This document shows positions 51,810 to 61,099 of a stretch of 64,000 nt of DNA, piece after piece. The notes under the pieces are model-generated. The model searched no databases and was not told the origin of the DNA. It worked only from the letters and a program-made list of their open reading frames with translations. The stretch comes from Bradyrhizobium sp. CCBAU 53340 (lineage in GTDB: Bacteria; Pseudomonadota; Alphaproteobacteria; Rhizobiales; Xanthobacteraceae). A program made the position numbers and the translations under genes. Each line of letters opens with the position of its first letter. The first letter of the stretch is position 1. The stretch covers positions 1,736,001 to 1,800,000 of the forward strand of contig NZ_CP030055.1 in assembly GCF_015291645.1 (NCBI RefSeq), given 5' to 3'.

Positions 51810-53117
51810 ATGGCCACATCGAGAGACCAGGCTGCGCGCGTCCTTCGCCAGGAAGCGGTGGAGATCACGTCGGCGAACGGTGATGCTGCGACCGGGACAT
51901 CCGCAGCCCTCGCCGAGCAGCTGCGCTCTCATGTGGCCGAAGAGACCAAGCGCCGCACCAGCGAGGCGCCGGAGAAGCCCGTGCCCGACCAGGCGGCCCC
52001 GACTGCACCCGCACCTGCCGCGCCAAAATCCGGCAAGCGCAAATTCGTCATGATGGGAATCGGCCTCGTGCTGGCGCTCGCGGCGGCAAGCTATGCCGGC
52101 TACTACACGCTGGTCGGCCGCTTCTACGTCTCCACCGACGACGCCTATGTCCGCGCCAACAACACCATGCTGGGCGCGCGCGTGGCCGGCCACATCTCCT
52201 CGATCCTCGCCGGAGACAACACGCTGGTGCACGCCGGCGACACCATCCTGCGCATCGACGACGGCGACTACAAGATCGCGGTCGACGCGGCCGCAACCCG
52301 GATCGGGACCCAGCAGGCCACCATCGATCGCATCGGCCGCCAGATCGCGGCGCTCGACAGCCAGGTCGTGCAGGCCAAGGCGCAGCTCGTCTCCGCGGAA
52401 GCGGGCCTCAAGCGTGCCGATCTCGATTATGAGCGCCAGCAGGCGCTGAGCAGCAAGGGCTTTGCCTCGCGCGCCACGTTCGAAACCTCGGAAGCCGGCC
52501 GCGACCAGGGCGCTGCCGCGGTGAAGGCCGCGCAAGCCGCCTATGACGTTGCGGTGAGCAATGTCGATGTCGCCAAGGCCCAGCAGGCCGAAGCGAAGGC
52601 GCAGCTCGCCGAGCTCAAGACCACGCTCGCCAAGGCCGAGCGCGACCTCGCCTTTACCGCGGTGCGCGCGCCGGTCGACGGCATCTTCTCCAACCGCCTC
52701 GTCAACGCCGGGGACTTCATCGCGGTCGGCCAGCGGCTCGGCAATGTCGTGCCGCTCGACGACGTCTATATCGACGCCAATTTCAAGGAAACCCAGCTCA
52801 AGCGCATCCGTCCCGGCCAGCCGGTGACGATCAAGGTCGACGCCTACGGCATGCGCAAGTTCTCCGGCGTGGTCGACAGCATCGCGGCGGGCGCGGGCTC
52901 GGTGTTCACGCTGCTGCCGCCCGACAACGCCACCGGCAACTTCACCAAGATCGTGCAGCGTGTGCCGGTTCGCATTCGCGTGCCGAAGGCGGTTGCGCGG
53001 CAGAACCTGCTCCGTGCCGGCATGTCGGTCTACGCCACCGTCGACACCAACAAGGGTGCGGCCGACGCCGACAGCGAGACCGATCTCGACGATCCCACCA
53101 TGATCCATCCGCAGTAA
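51810..53117 (+). CDS. emrA: HlyD/EmrA-type membrane fusion protein
   Basis: A 435-residue periplasmic adaptor from the ATG at 51810 with GGGGAGG upstream. Layout: a cytoplasmic N-terminal part of about 70 residues, one TM segment (FVMMGIGLVLALAAASYAGY, about 75-95), barrel-sandwich start FYVSTDDAYVRANNTMLGAR, a long alpha-helical hairpin (about 160-285, many Ala/Gln), lipoyl return LAFTAVRAPVDGIFSNRLVN and the beta-barrel IDANFKETQLKRIRPGQPVT. It links the EmrB pump to an outer-membrane TolC-like channel. Followed 28 bp later by emrB. Confidence 0.93.
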   Translation: MATSRDQAARVLRQEAVEITSANGDAATGTSAALAEQLRSHVAEETKRRTSEAPEKPVPDQAAPTAPAPAAPKSGKRKFVMMGIGLVLALAAASYAGYYTLVGRFYVSTDDAYVRANNTMLGARVAGHISSILAGDNTLVHAGDTILRIDDGDYKIAVDAAATRIGTQQATIDRIGRQIAALDSQVVQAKAQLVSAEAGLKRADLDYERQQALSSKGFASRATFETSEAGRDQGAAAVKAAQAAYDVAVSNVDVAKAQQAEAKAQLAELKTTLAKAERDLAFTAVRAPVDGIFSNRLVNAGDFIAVGQRLGNVVPLDDVYIDANFKETQLKRIRPGQPVTIKVDAYGMRKFSGVVDSIAAGAGSVFTLLPPDNATGNFTKIVQRVPVRIRVPKAVARQNLLRAGMSVYATVDTNKGAADADSETDLDDPTMIHPQ

Positions 53118-53145
53118 GCGCCACTGAGCGCTGCGAGGTCAGACC

Positions 53146-54732
53146 ATGGCGACCGCCACGACTGCTTCACCTGCCATGATGGCATCAGCCGCCTCGGAGC
53201 GCATCGCACCGAAGCGGCTGTTCGCCTTCATCATCATGGTGTTCGGGATGTTCATGTCGATCCTGGACATCCAGATCGTCTCGGCATCTCTGAGCGAGAT
53301 CCAGGCCGGCCTGTCGGCGAGCTCGAGCGAAGTCTCCTGGGTCCAGACCGCCTATCTGATCGCCGAAGTGATCGCGATCCCGCTATCAGGATTTTTGTCG
53401 CGCGCCTTCGGCACGCGGCTCTTGTTCGCGATCTCGGCCGCCGGCTTCACGATGTCGAGCCTGCTTTGCGGCTTTGCCACGACCATCGAGGAGATGATCC
53501 TTTGGCGCGCCCTCCAGGGTTTTCTCGGCGCCGGCATGATCCCGACGGTGTTTGCCTCGGCCTACACCGTGTTCCCGCGCACGAAATTCCACATCGTCGG
53601 TCCTATCATCGGACTTGTCGCGACCTTGGCTCCCACGATCGGCCCGACGGTCGGCGGCTACATCACCGATTTGATGTCGTGGAACTGGCTGTTCTTCATC
53701 AACGTCGTGCCCGGCATCGGCATCACCCTCGGCGTGTGGGCGCTGGTCGATTTCGACGAGCCGCATTTCGAGCTGCTGGACCGCTTCGACTGGTGGGGCC
53801 TGATCTTCATGGCCGGCTTCCTCGGCACGCTGGAATATGTGCTGGAAGAGGGCCCGCAATATGAATGGCTGCAGGACACCTCGGTGGCGATCTGTGCCTG
53901 GATCTGCGTCGTCTCGGCGATCGCCTTCTTCGTGCGTGTCTTCACGGCGGCCGAGCCGATCGTCAATTTGCGCACCTTCACCAACCGCAATTTCGCTGTC
54001 GGCTGCACGCTGCAATTCTGCATCGGCATTGGTCTCTACGGCCTGACCTATATCTATCCGCGCTATCTCGCCGAGGTGCGCGGCTACAGCGCGCTGATGA
54101 TCGGCGAGACCATGTTCGTCTCGGGCATCACCATGTTCCTGGTGGCGCCGCTGGTCGGCCGGCTGATGGCAAGCCTCGACATGCGCTACATGATCGCGTT
54201 CGGCCTGATCGTGTTCGCGATCGGCTCCTACCAGATGACCTGGATCACGCGTGACTACGATTTCTACGAGCTCCTGATCCCGCAGATCCTGCGCGGCATC
54301 GGCATGATGTTCGCGATGGTGCCGACCAACAACATTGCGCTCGGCACGCTGCCGCCGGAGCGGGTGAAGAATGCCTCGGGCCTGTTCAACCTGATGCGCA
54401 ATCTCGGCGGCGCGGTCGGCCTCGCCGTCATCAACACGGTGCTCAACGACCGCACCGACCTGCACATCACGCGCCTGCAGGAGCGCGTGACCTGGGGCAA
54501 TGCGACTGCGACCGAAACCCTGACCATGCTCCAGCAGAAGTTTCAGGGGCTCGGCGACTCCACGCTGATGGCGATGAAGCAGCTCAGCCAGATCGTGCAC
54601 CGTCAGGCCACGGTGTTGAGCTTCGGCGACGCGTTCTTCGTGCTGACGCTGTTCTATCTCGCCCTCAGCGTGCTGGTGACGCTGCTGAACAAGCCGGCCT
54701 CGCCGTTCGGCGGTGGCGGCGACGCGCATTGA
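53146..54732 (+). CDS. emrB: MFS multidrug exporter, DHA2/EmrB type
   Basis: A 528-residue, 14-helix major facilitator from the ATG at 53146. It has FMSILDIQIVSASLSEIQAG with the acidic residue of helix 1, ISEVSWVQTAYLIAEVIAIP, the loop PLSGFLSRAFGTRLLF, WRALQGFLGAGMIPTVFASA and VGPTVGGYITDLMSWNWLFFINVV, all DHA2 hallmarks. With EmrA it exports hydrophobic compounds using the proton gradient. The repressor and its operator lie upstream. The stop is followed by a short palindromic repeat at 54841-54872. Confidence 0.94.
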   Translation: MATATTASPAMMASAASERIAPKRLFAFIIMVFGMFMSILDIQIVSASLSEIQAGLSASSSEVSWVQTAYLIAEVIAIPLSGFLSRAFGTRLLFAISAAGFTMSSLLCGFATTIEEMILWRALQGFLGAGMIPTVFASAYTVFPRTKFHIVGPIIGLVATLAPTIGPTVGGYITDLMSWNWLFFINVVPGIGITLGVWALVDFDEPHFELLDRFDWWGLIFMAGFLGTLEYVLEEGPQYEWLQDTSVAICAWICVVSAIAFFVRVFTAAEPIVNLRTFTNRNFAVGCTLQFCIGIGLYGLTYIYPRYLAEVRGYSALMIGETMFVSGITMFLVAPLVGRLMASLDMRYMIAFGLIVFAIGSYQMTWITRDYDFYELLIPQILRGIGMMFAMVPTNNIALGTLPPERVKNASGLFNLMRNLGGAVGLAVINTVLNDRTDLHITRLQERVTWGNATATETLTMLQQKFQGLGDSTLMAMKQLSQIVHRQATVLSFGDAFFVLTLFYLALSVLVTLLNKPASPFGGGGDAH

Positions 54733-54840
54733 TGCGAACGCGCCCAGGCGCGCTACGAGCTCGGTATCATCGCCGCCTTGTGCGCAATTGCGCAGAGGCC
54801 GCTGTTGGAGAGCGAGCTCTCGCCATATCCGCCGCGGCTT

Positions 54841-54872
54841 ACTGGATCCCCCGCCTTCGCGGGGGATGACAG
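54841..54872. repeat. TGGATCCCCCGCCTTCGCGG hairpin repeat
   Basis: Short element with ATCCCCCGC / GCGGGGGAT around CTTC, then GACAG; the same family as 14857-14960. It lies between emrB and the promoter at 54954. Confidence 0.7.
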
Positions 54873-54953
54873 TGGAGTTTGAGGCGGTGGTCGAGCGCGC
54901 CAACGCCCACGCACCAAAATGCAACACTCGTGCGTGATCTCGCGCGGAGCCCG

Positions 54954-54982
54954 TTGCAAAGCGCGAATCATACATCTATAAA
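54954..54982 (+). promoter_or_regulatory. sigma70-type promoter
   Basis: TTGCAA (-35) and TATAAA (-10) are separated by exactly 17 bp, unusually good for this GC-rich genome. Transcription would start near 54989, 30 bp before the small gene at 55019. Confidence 0.65.
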
Positions 54983-55018
54983 GCGCACCTCATTCAATCG
55001 AACCGGGGAGGGATTTGC

Positions 55019-55093
55019 ATGATTTCGTCGCATTCGCAGATCGTACGCCCGCGCTCGATGGTGTTCTGGCTCGGTATGTACGCGGCCTGCTAG
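55019..55093 (+). CDS. 24-residue small protein or leader peptide
   Basis: An ATG at 55019, with GGGGAGGG ending nine bases upstream, opens a 24-codon frame that ends with TAG at 55091-55093. The peptide begins MISSHSQIVRPRS and has a hydrophobic end (FWLGMYAAC). A strong promoter lies 37 bp upstream and an ABC exporter gene starts 152 bp downstream. It could be a short membrane peptide or a translated leader controlling the exporter. The next 150 bases contain a GATCGG...CCGATC hairpin. Unknown function. Confidence 0.55.
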   Translation: MISSHSQIVRPRSMVFWLGMYAAC

Positions 55094-55245
55094 AGGCCTC
55101 TTCCGCCAGCTTCGATCGGATTTTCTGCCCCGATCGCCCCGCTTCCCAACTGTAAGTCAATTCCAAGTGACGCTGCTTCGGCCCTCGCGGCCGGTTTGCG
55201 TCCATCGATGGAGCCGGCCCGCGCCAAGAGCGGCCGGATGATGCC

Positions 55246-57045
55246 ATGACCGCTCTTTCAAAGAAGCCCGCGGCGATCCGCGTGGTTCTGCCCTTCGTGT
55301 TCCGGCACTGGCTGCAGCAGCCGGGGCGCACGCTTGCCATCGCCTTCGGCCTGCTCGGTGCGACGGTTGCCGACCTGTTCATGCCGGTGTTTTCGGGGCA
55401 TCTGGTCGATGCGCTGACGCGTGGCCCGTCCGAGCCCGACGCCCGCTACGCCGCGCTGGTGGCGCTGGGCGGCATCGTGGTGCTGGGCGCGGCGTCGATG
55501 GTGCTGCGCCTGAGCGGCTTGCAAGTGATCGTGCCGTTCACCCTGAAGATCATGTCCGACGTCGCGCAAGACGCGTTCCTGCGCGTGCAGCGCTTCTCGA
55601 CCGATTGGCACGCCAACTCCTTCGCCGGCTCGACCGTGCGCAAGATCACGCGCGGCATGTGGGCGCTCGACCTGCTCAACGACACCATCCTGCTGGCGCT
55701 GCTGCCCTCGCTGGCCGTTCTGATCGGATCGATGATCCTGCTCGGCGTGCACTGGGCTTCGCTCGGCGCGGTGATCGCGCTCGGCGCGGCTGTCTATGTC
55801 ACGATGACGGTGCTGTTCTCGACGCGTTACATCGCGCCGGCCGCGCGTGTCTCCAATGCCTGGGACACCAAGGTCGGCGGCACGCTGGCGGATGCGCTGA
55901 CATGCAATGCGGTCGTGAAGTCCTTCGGCGCCGAGGCGCGCGAGGATGCGCGACTGGCCCGCGTCATCAAACGCTGGCGCGTGCGGGTGCGGCGGACCTG
56001 GTTCCGCTACAATTACACCGCCATGGCGCAGCTCTCGCTGCTGCTATGCCTGCGGGGGTCCGTGATCGGCGGCTCGGTGCTGCTGTGGATGTACGGGCAT
56101 GCCTCGCCCGGCGACGTCACCTACGTGCTGACGAGCTACTACGTCATCCACGCCTATTTGCGCGACGTCGGCATGCACATCAACAACCTTCAGCGCTCGG
56201 TCAACGACATGGAGGAGCTGGTGGCGATCCATGACGAGCCGATCGGCATCGCTGATGCCGAAGGCGCGCGGCCGATCGCAATCGAGGGCGGCGAGATCGT
56301 GTTCGACGACGTCACGTTCCATTACGGCGGCCATCGCGCGCCGCTGTATGACGGGCTGTCGGTCAGGATCCGCGCCGGCGAACGTGTCGGCCTGGTCGGC
56401 CGCTCCGGCTCCGGCAAGACGACCTTCGTCAAGCTGGTGCAGCGGCTCTACGACGTCACCGGCGGTCGTGTGCTGATCGACGGCCAGGATATCGCGCTGG
56501 CGACGCAGCAATCGCTGCGCAGCCAAATCGCGATCGTGCAGCAGGAGCCGATCCTGTTTCACCGCACGCTTGCGGAGAACATCGCCTATGGCCGGCCCGG
56601 CGCCAGCCTCGAGGCAATCAAGCAGGCGGCGCGGCTGGCGAATGCGCACGACTTCATCCTGCGCCTGCCGAAGGGCTACGGCACCCTGGTCGGCGAGCGC
56701 GGCGTGAAGCTGTCGGGCGGCGAGCGGCAGCGCGTGGCGCTGGCACGCGCCTTCCTGGCGGATGCGCCGGTGCTGATCCTGGACGAGGCGACCTCGAGCC
56801 TCGATTCGGAATCGGAGGCGCTGATCCAGCAGGCGATGGAGCGGCTGATGAAAGGCCGCACTTCGATCGTGATCGCGCACCGGCTGTCGACGGTGAGGAG
56901 CCTCGATCGCATCCTGGTGTTCGACCGCGGCGAGATCGTCGAGCAGGGCACGCATGCCCTGCTCGCGAGCAAGCCAGGTGGCATCTATCGCAGCCTGTTC
57001 GAGCGCCAGGTGGTGGAGCTCGGGCATATCGCGGCAGCGGAATGA
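55246..57045 (+). CDS. ABC exporter, MsbA-like fused permease-ATPase
   Basis: A 599-residue half-transporter from the ATG at 55246. Six TM helices occupy about 1-300 (GRTLAIAFGLLGATVADLFM, VLMIG-type spans, LCLRGSVIGGSVLLWMYG). The nucleotide-binding domain has Walker A LVGRSGSGKTTFVKLVQRLY, Q-loop QIAIVQQEPILFHR, signature LSGGERQRVALARAF, Walker B VLILDEATSSLDSE and H-loop IVIAHRLSTVRSL, all intact. It would act as a homodimer exporting lipids, peptides or drugs. The 24-codon gene is just upstream. Confidence 0.93.
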   Translation: MTALSKKPAAIRVVLPFVFRHWLQQPGRTLAIAFGLLGATVADLFMPVFSGHLVDALTRGPSEPDARYAALVALGGIVVLGAASMVLRLSGLQVIVPFTLKIMSDVAQDAFLRVQRFSTDWHANSFAGSTVRKITRGMWALDLLNDTILLALLPSLAVLIGSMILLGVHWASLGAVIALGAAVYVTMTVLFSTRYIAPAARVSNAWDTKVGGTLADALTCNAVVKSFGAEAREDARLARVIKRWRVRVRRTWFRYNYTAMAQLSLLLCLRGSVIGGSVLLWMYGHASPGDVTYVLTSYYVIHAYLRDVGMHINNLQRSVNDMEELVAIHDEPIGIADAEGARPIAIEGGEIVFDDVTFHYGGHRAPLYDGLSVRIRAGERVGLVGRSGSGKTTFVKLVQRLYDVTGGRVLIDGQDIALATQQSLRSQIAIVQQEPILFHRTLAENIAYGRPGASLEAIKQAARLANAHDFILRLPKGYGTLVGERGVKLSGGERQRVALARAFLADAPVLILDEATSSLDSESEALIQQAMERLMKGRTSIVIAHRLSTVRSLDRILVFDRGEIVEQGTHALLASKPGGIYRSLFERQVVELGHIAAAE

Positions 57046-57098
57046 GGCGCGGCGGCAGGGCGCAAATCCTGCCGTCACGCCGGCAAAGGTGGAATGAG

Positions 57099-58505
57099 AT
57101 GAAGGACCTGACAAACGGCTCCATCGTGAGACACATCCTGGCCATGGCACCTCCGATCATGGTCGGCATGGTCACGATCATGATCTGCCAATTGGTCGAT
57201 CTCTATTTCGTTTCGGGATTGGGCGATGCCGCGGTGGCTGGCGTCGCCGCGGCCGGCAATGCCGGCTTCCTGATCAACGCGCTGATGCAGGTGCTGGGTG
57301 TCGGCACGGTGTCGCTGATCGCGCATGCCGTGGGCCGCAAGGACAGGTCGGACGCCAACCTGGTGTTCAACCAGGCGATCGCTTTGTCGGTGCTGTTCGG
57401 CCTGTTGACGCTGGTCATGGGCGCGGCGCTGTCGCGTCCTTACATGCGCTCGATCGCGGCGGACCAGGCGACGATCGAGGCGGGGACCGTTTATCTGTTG
57501 TGGTTCATGCCGGCGCTCGCGCTGCAGTTCGCCACGCAGGTGATGGCATCGGCGTTGCGCGCGACCGGCATCGTGCGTCCCACCATGCTGGTGCAGGCGC
57601 TTGCGGTGGTCATCAACATCGCGCTGGCGCCGGTGCTGATCGCGGGCTGGGGCACCGGCCATGCGCTCGGCGTTGCCGGCGCAGGACTGGCGAGCTCGAT
57701 CGCGGTCGCCGTCGGCGTTCTGATGCTGCTCGCCTATTTTCGCAAGGTCGAGCGCTATGTCGCCTTCAACGCGGCCGAGTGGCATCCGCAGCCGCGTCAT
57801 CTGAAGCGCATCCTCAACGTTGGCCTGCCGGCCGGCGGCGAGTTCGCGATGATGTTCATCTTCATGGCGGTGGTCTATTACGTGCTGCGCGATTTCGGCG
57901 CGGCGGCGCAGGCGGGATTCGGGATCGGACAGCGGATGCTCGGCCTGATCCAGATGCCGGCGCTTGCGGTGGCGCTCGCAGCGGGGCCGATCGCCGGACA
58001 GAACGTCGGCGCTGCCAACGCAGCCCGCGTGCGCGAGACCTTCGTCAAGGCGGCCCTGATCACCTCGGCCGTGATGATCGGATTCATGACCCTCGCGCAA
58101 GCGAAGCCGGAGTTCCTGCTCGGCGGATTCTCCAACGATCCGGAGACGATGGCGATCGCCTATTTGTTCCTGCGGATCATCTCGCTCAACATGGTGGCGC
58201 AGGGCCTGATCTTCACCTGCTCCAGCATGTTCCAGGCCCTCGGCAACACCAAGCCGGTGCTGCTGAGCTCGGCGACGCGCGTGTTCACCTATTCGCTGCC
58301 GGCAATCTGGCTGTCGACGCGGCCCGGCTTCCGCATGGAATACGTGTGGTACCTGTCCCTTGCTGCGACCACGTTCCAGGCGATGCTGAGCCTGTGGCTG
58401 TTGCGCCGCGAGTTCGGAAAACGCCTGACGACGCGTCGGCGGGCGGATGCTCCAAGGCAGGCGACGCCCGAACCCGTCGCGCCGCCGGTGCGTGAGCCTG
58501 CCTAG
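57099..58505 (+). CDS. MATE family multidrug exporter
   Basis: A 468-residue, 12-helix exporter from the ATG at 57099 with AAAGGTGGA upstream (an ATG at 57042 overlapping the ABC stop is possible). It begins MKDLTNGSIVRHILAMAPPI, followed by ICQLVDLYFVSGLGDAAVAG, LGVGTVSLIAHAVGRKDRSD and QVMASALRATGIVRPTMLVQ, matching NorM/DinF-like MATE proteins. The second half starts near HLKRILNVGLPAGGEFAMMF. Drives out cationic compounds with a Na+ or H+ gradient. It is 53 bp after the ABC exporter, same strand, so co-transcription is likely. Confidence 0.92.
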   Translation: MKDLTNGSIVRHILAMAPPIMVGMVTIMICQLVDLYFVSGLGDAAVAGVAAAGNAGFLINALMQVLGVGTVSLIAHAVGRKDRSDANLVFNQAIALSVLFGLLTLVMGAALSRPYMRSIAADQATIEAGTVYLLWFMPALALQFATQVMASALRATGIVRPTMLVQALAVVINIALAPVLIAGWGTGHALGVAGAGLASSIAVAVGVLMLLAYFRKVERYVAFNAAEWHPQPRHLKRILNVGLPAGGEFAMMFIFMAVVYYVLRDFGAAAQAGFGIGQRMLGLIQMPALAVALAAGPIAGQNVGAANAARVRETFVKAALITSAVMIGFMTLAQAKPEFLLGGFSNDPETMAIAYLFLRIISLNMVAQGLIFTCSSMFQALGNTKPVLLSSATRVFTYSLPAIWLSTRPGFRMEYVWYLSLAATTFQAMLSLWLLRREFGKRLTTRRRADAPRQATPEPVAPPVREPA

Positions 58506-58586
58506 CCGGGACGACGCTTGTCCCCCGCCTGCGGCTCCGGCTAGGTTGCCGCATCATGGATGGGGCGAACCTGCTGGGATACTCGG

Positions 58587-59867
58587 ATGAGCGACGTGTT
58601 GAACGGGCAGAGGCCGGCGTCGGTGCTCTCCGCGATCTGGGCGGCACGCTATCGCACGCCGGCCCGATTCGTCGCACTGGTTGCGCTGTTGCTGCCGTGG
58701 ACGACGACCGGCGTGACCTTCGCGTTGATACCCTGGCTGATCACCTTCGCCTTCGTCGATTTGCGCGAGTTCCCGCGTTCGCTGCTGCGACCGGTCTGCC
58801 TGTTGCCGATCGCGCTGGTCGTCCTCGCACTTCTCGGCACGCTCTGGTCGGACGCCCCGTGGCCCGAGAGGCTGCATGCGATCGGTCCACCGGCCAAGCT
58901 GCTGGTGATCCCGCTCCTGATCTACCAGTTCGAGCGCTGGCCTCACGGCAACTGGGTGTTTTCGGCGTTTTTGGCGTCCTGCGCATTGCTCATGCTGTAC
59001 TCCTTCGTTGTCGCGATCGATCCCGCTCTGTCGCTGAAGCTCTATCTGTCGCGCGGACCCTACAAGGTCGAGAGCGGGGTCGCGGTGCGCAACTATATCG
59101 ACCAGAGCCAGGAGTTCGGGCTCTGTGCGATCGCGTTGATCTATCCGATCGTGGCGTTGTTCCGTGAAGGCCGTGTCCGCATCGCGATGTTGCTCGCGGC
59201 AATCGCGATCGGCTTCCTCGTCAATATGGTGTTTGTCGTGGTCTCGCGCACGGCATTGGTGACGCTGCCGATCCTGTTCGTGGTCCTTGCCCTCCTGCAC
59301 CTGCGCTGGCGGGCGGCGCTCGCGGCCGTCGGCGCGATGGCGCTCCTGGCCGTGTCGCTCTGGCTGGTCTCACCGCATCTTCGCGCGACGGTCGCGAAGT
59401 TCGGCGGTGACTACAAGAGCAGCATGGAGGGCCGCAGCAACTCGATTAGCGGCATGGGCTCGCGCCTGGAATATTGGCGGAAGTCATTGGGGTTCATTGC
59501 CGATGCGCCGATGATCGGTCACGGCACGGGCTCGATCCGCGGTCTGTTCGCGAGCGTGGCCGCCGATGCCGAGATTGATCCGTTGCGCGGTGAGATCGTC
59601 AGCAATCCGCACAATCAGACGCTGAGCGTTGCCGTGCAATGGGGCGCGGTGGGCGTGCTGGTTCTCTACGGGCTGTGGTTTGCGCATCTGGCGATGTTCC
59701 GCGGCGAGGGGCTGGCCTGCTGGATCGGCCTGCTGGTCGTGGTGCAGAACATGCTGTCCTCGCTGCTCAACACCCATCTGTTCGATTTTGCGCCGGGCTG
59801 GATTTACGTACTCGGCGTCGGGGTTGCTGGCGGAATGGCGCTTGCCGCGAAGAGAGCCCCGAACTAG
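58587..59867 (+). CDS. O-antigen ligase family (Wzy/WaaL-like) membrane protein
   Basis: A 426-residue polytopic protein from the ATG at 58587 (MSDVLNGQRPASV). Around 10 hydrophobic helices are visible, with the large periplasmic loop typical of the Wzy_C/O-antigen ligase fold: SISGMGSRLEYWRKSLGFIA, PMIGHGTGSIRGLF, SNPHNQTLSVAVQWGAVGVL. The H-N-x-x-L near the loop end is characteristic. It joins or polymerises a surface glycan at the inner membrane; which one is unknown. Its stop overlaps the convergent TauE gene by 4 bp. Confidence 0.85.
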   Translation: MSDVLNGQRPASVLSAIWAARYRTPARFVALVALLLPWTTTGVTFALIPWLITFAFVDLREFPRSLLRPVCLLPIALVVLALLGTLWSDAPWPERLHAIGPPAKLLVIPLLIYQFERWPHGNWVFSAFLASCALLMLYSFVVAIDPALSLKLYLSRGPYKVESGVAVRNYIDQSQEFGLCAIALIYPIVALFREGRVRIAMLLAAIAIGFLVNMVFVVVSRTALVTLPILFVVLALLHLRWRAALAAVGAMALLAVSLWLVSPHLRATVAKFGGDYKSSMEGRSNSISGMGSRLEYWRKSLGFIADAPMIGHGTGSIRGLFASVAADAEIDPLRGEIVSNPHNQTLSVAVQWGAVGVLVLYGLWFAHLAMFRGEGLACWIGLLVVVQNMLSSLLNTHLFDFAPGWIYVLGVGVAGGMALAAKRAPN

Positions 59868-60607
59868 AGCGCGCCGACGCTGTTCCAGACCAGCGTGGCG
59901 CCCGACACAAACAGCAGGCCGAGCACGACGTCGCCAAAGTGCTTGTCGCTGAGCGCGTGATAAACGCGCGCGCCTAGCCAAGCACCGATCAATGTGCCTG
60001 GGAATGCGACCATCGCGAGCCAGACTACCTTGAACGCAACGAGGCCCGATGTCGTCTGCAGGACCAGCGCGGTCGCAAGCACCGTGAAATTGAACAGCTG
60101 GAAGATGCCGCGCCGCTCGTGCTTGTTCCAGCCGCGGATGTTGGCCCACAAGATCGGCAGCGGCCCGGACAATCCGGCGAGTCCCCCCAAGATGCCGCCG
60201 GCAAAGCCGATGGCGCCGTCGGCAATGCGGCCGCCGAAGGTGATGGCGAGCGCCTTCTTGTTCAGATACAGCGCGCTCGAGAAGATCAGGATCAGCACGC
60301 CGACGCTCAGCTTGAACACTTTTGGGTCAGCGGAAGCGATCAATTTGGTGCCGATCGGCACGCCGATCAGCCCTCCGATCAGGAACGGCCACACCAGCGA
60401 CAGGTCAAAGCTCTTCCACATCGACGGCAGCGTCGAGGTCTGCGCGATCACCGAGCAGATCAGCACCAGAGGTACCGCGAGCGAGGGCGGCAGCACATAG
60501 AGCCAGATGCCGAGCGCCATCAGCGCCGTGCCGAATCCGGCCAGCCCCGAGACAAATCCGCCGGCCAGCGCGCCGAACAGGAGCAGCGCGTAAGTGAGCA
60601 TTTCCAC
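59864..60607 (-). CDS. TauE/SafE (sulfite exporter) family protein
   Basis: A 247-residue, 8-helix membrane protein from the GTG at 60607, which has AGGA eight bases upstream; an ATG at 60601 is an alternative. Signatures of the family are GGFVSGLAGFGTALMALGIW at the start, VFSLIAQ-type spans, ALAITFGGRIADGAIGFAGG (second repeat), GGLAGLSGPLPILWANIRGW. Members export sulfite or sulfoacetate-like anions, but many are uncharacterised. It is 14 kb from the TauAC genes, so a link is speculative. Confidence 0.87.
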   Translation of the reverse strand: MEMLTYALLLFGALAGGFVSGLAGFGTALMALGIWLYVLPPSLAVPLVLICSVIAQTSTLPSMWKSFDLSLVWPFLIGGLIGVPIGTKLIASADPKVFKLSVGVLILIFSSALYLNKKALAITFGGRIADGAIGFAGGILGGLAGLSGPLPILWANIRGWNKHERRGIFQLFNFTVLATALVLQTTSGLVAFKVVWLAMVAFPGTLIGAWLGARVYHALSDKHFGDVVLGLLFVSGATLVWNSVGAL

Positions 60608-60834
60608 TGATGAATTCCTGTCGTTGCCGGCGATCTCGAAGCCGTGATCGCCTCATGGCGCATAGCACAGATGCGGCATCGAAGGTCAATTCCAAAACCG
60701 CACGCAAGCGTGATTCCGAATGGCGGGCATTCCGGGAAGGCGTGCCTAGATGATGTTCGTACGGAAATTTGGCAGCGGCCGCAGGCCATACAGCGCTTCG
60801 ATCGGCCCGGCCCCGCGAGATGATGGAGATGATC

Positions 60835-61092
60835 ATGACCCGCGCGCGTATTGCCGTTGTGGCCACGCTGTTGTCGGCAGCGTCGCTGATGCCGACATTG
60901 GCGCAGGCGTTTTCCGAGCCCGCCGCCTTTCAGGCTGCATATCCCGATCGCGATGTGCTGAACGGTGGGCAGCTCACGCCGGCCGGTCGCGCGGCTCGCG
61001 GCGAGCCAGCAGTGTCGAGCGATGCCTATGCGGCCTATCCGTCGCGCGGGGCGCCGGTCGTCCGCCCCCGCCATCGCCGTCAGCATCAATAG
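60835..61092 (+). CDS. small exported protein
   Basis: An 85-residue protein; the ATG at 60835 (MTRARIAVVATLLSAASLMP) is preferred because GGAG lies eight bases upstream, although three in-frame ATGs lie earlier. The signal peptide ends LAQA (about residue 24). The mature part is short and basic (FSEPAAFQAAYPDRDVL, ARGEPAVSSDAYAAYPS, RPRHRRQHQ) with no recognisable domain. Function unknown; convergent with the MocR gene. Confidence 0.6.
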   Translation: MTRARIAVVATLLSAASLMPTLAQAFSEPAAFQAAYPDRDVLNGGQLTPAGRAARGEPAVSSDAYAAYPSRGAPVVRPRHRRQHQ

Positions 61093-61099
61093 GAATTTG

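Noticed and set aside
51729..54975. Long minus-strand frames opposite emrA and emrB
   Set aside because: Antisense to two complete pump genes; His/Arg/Asp-rich composition typical of shadow frames.
59864..60607. TauE protein as part of the TauAC operon
   Set aside because: It lies about 14 kb away on the other strand beside a surface-glycan gene; family membership alone does not link it.
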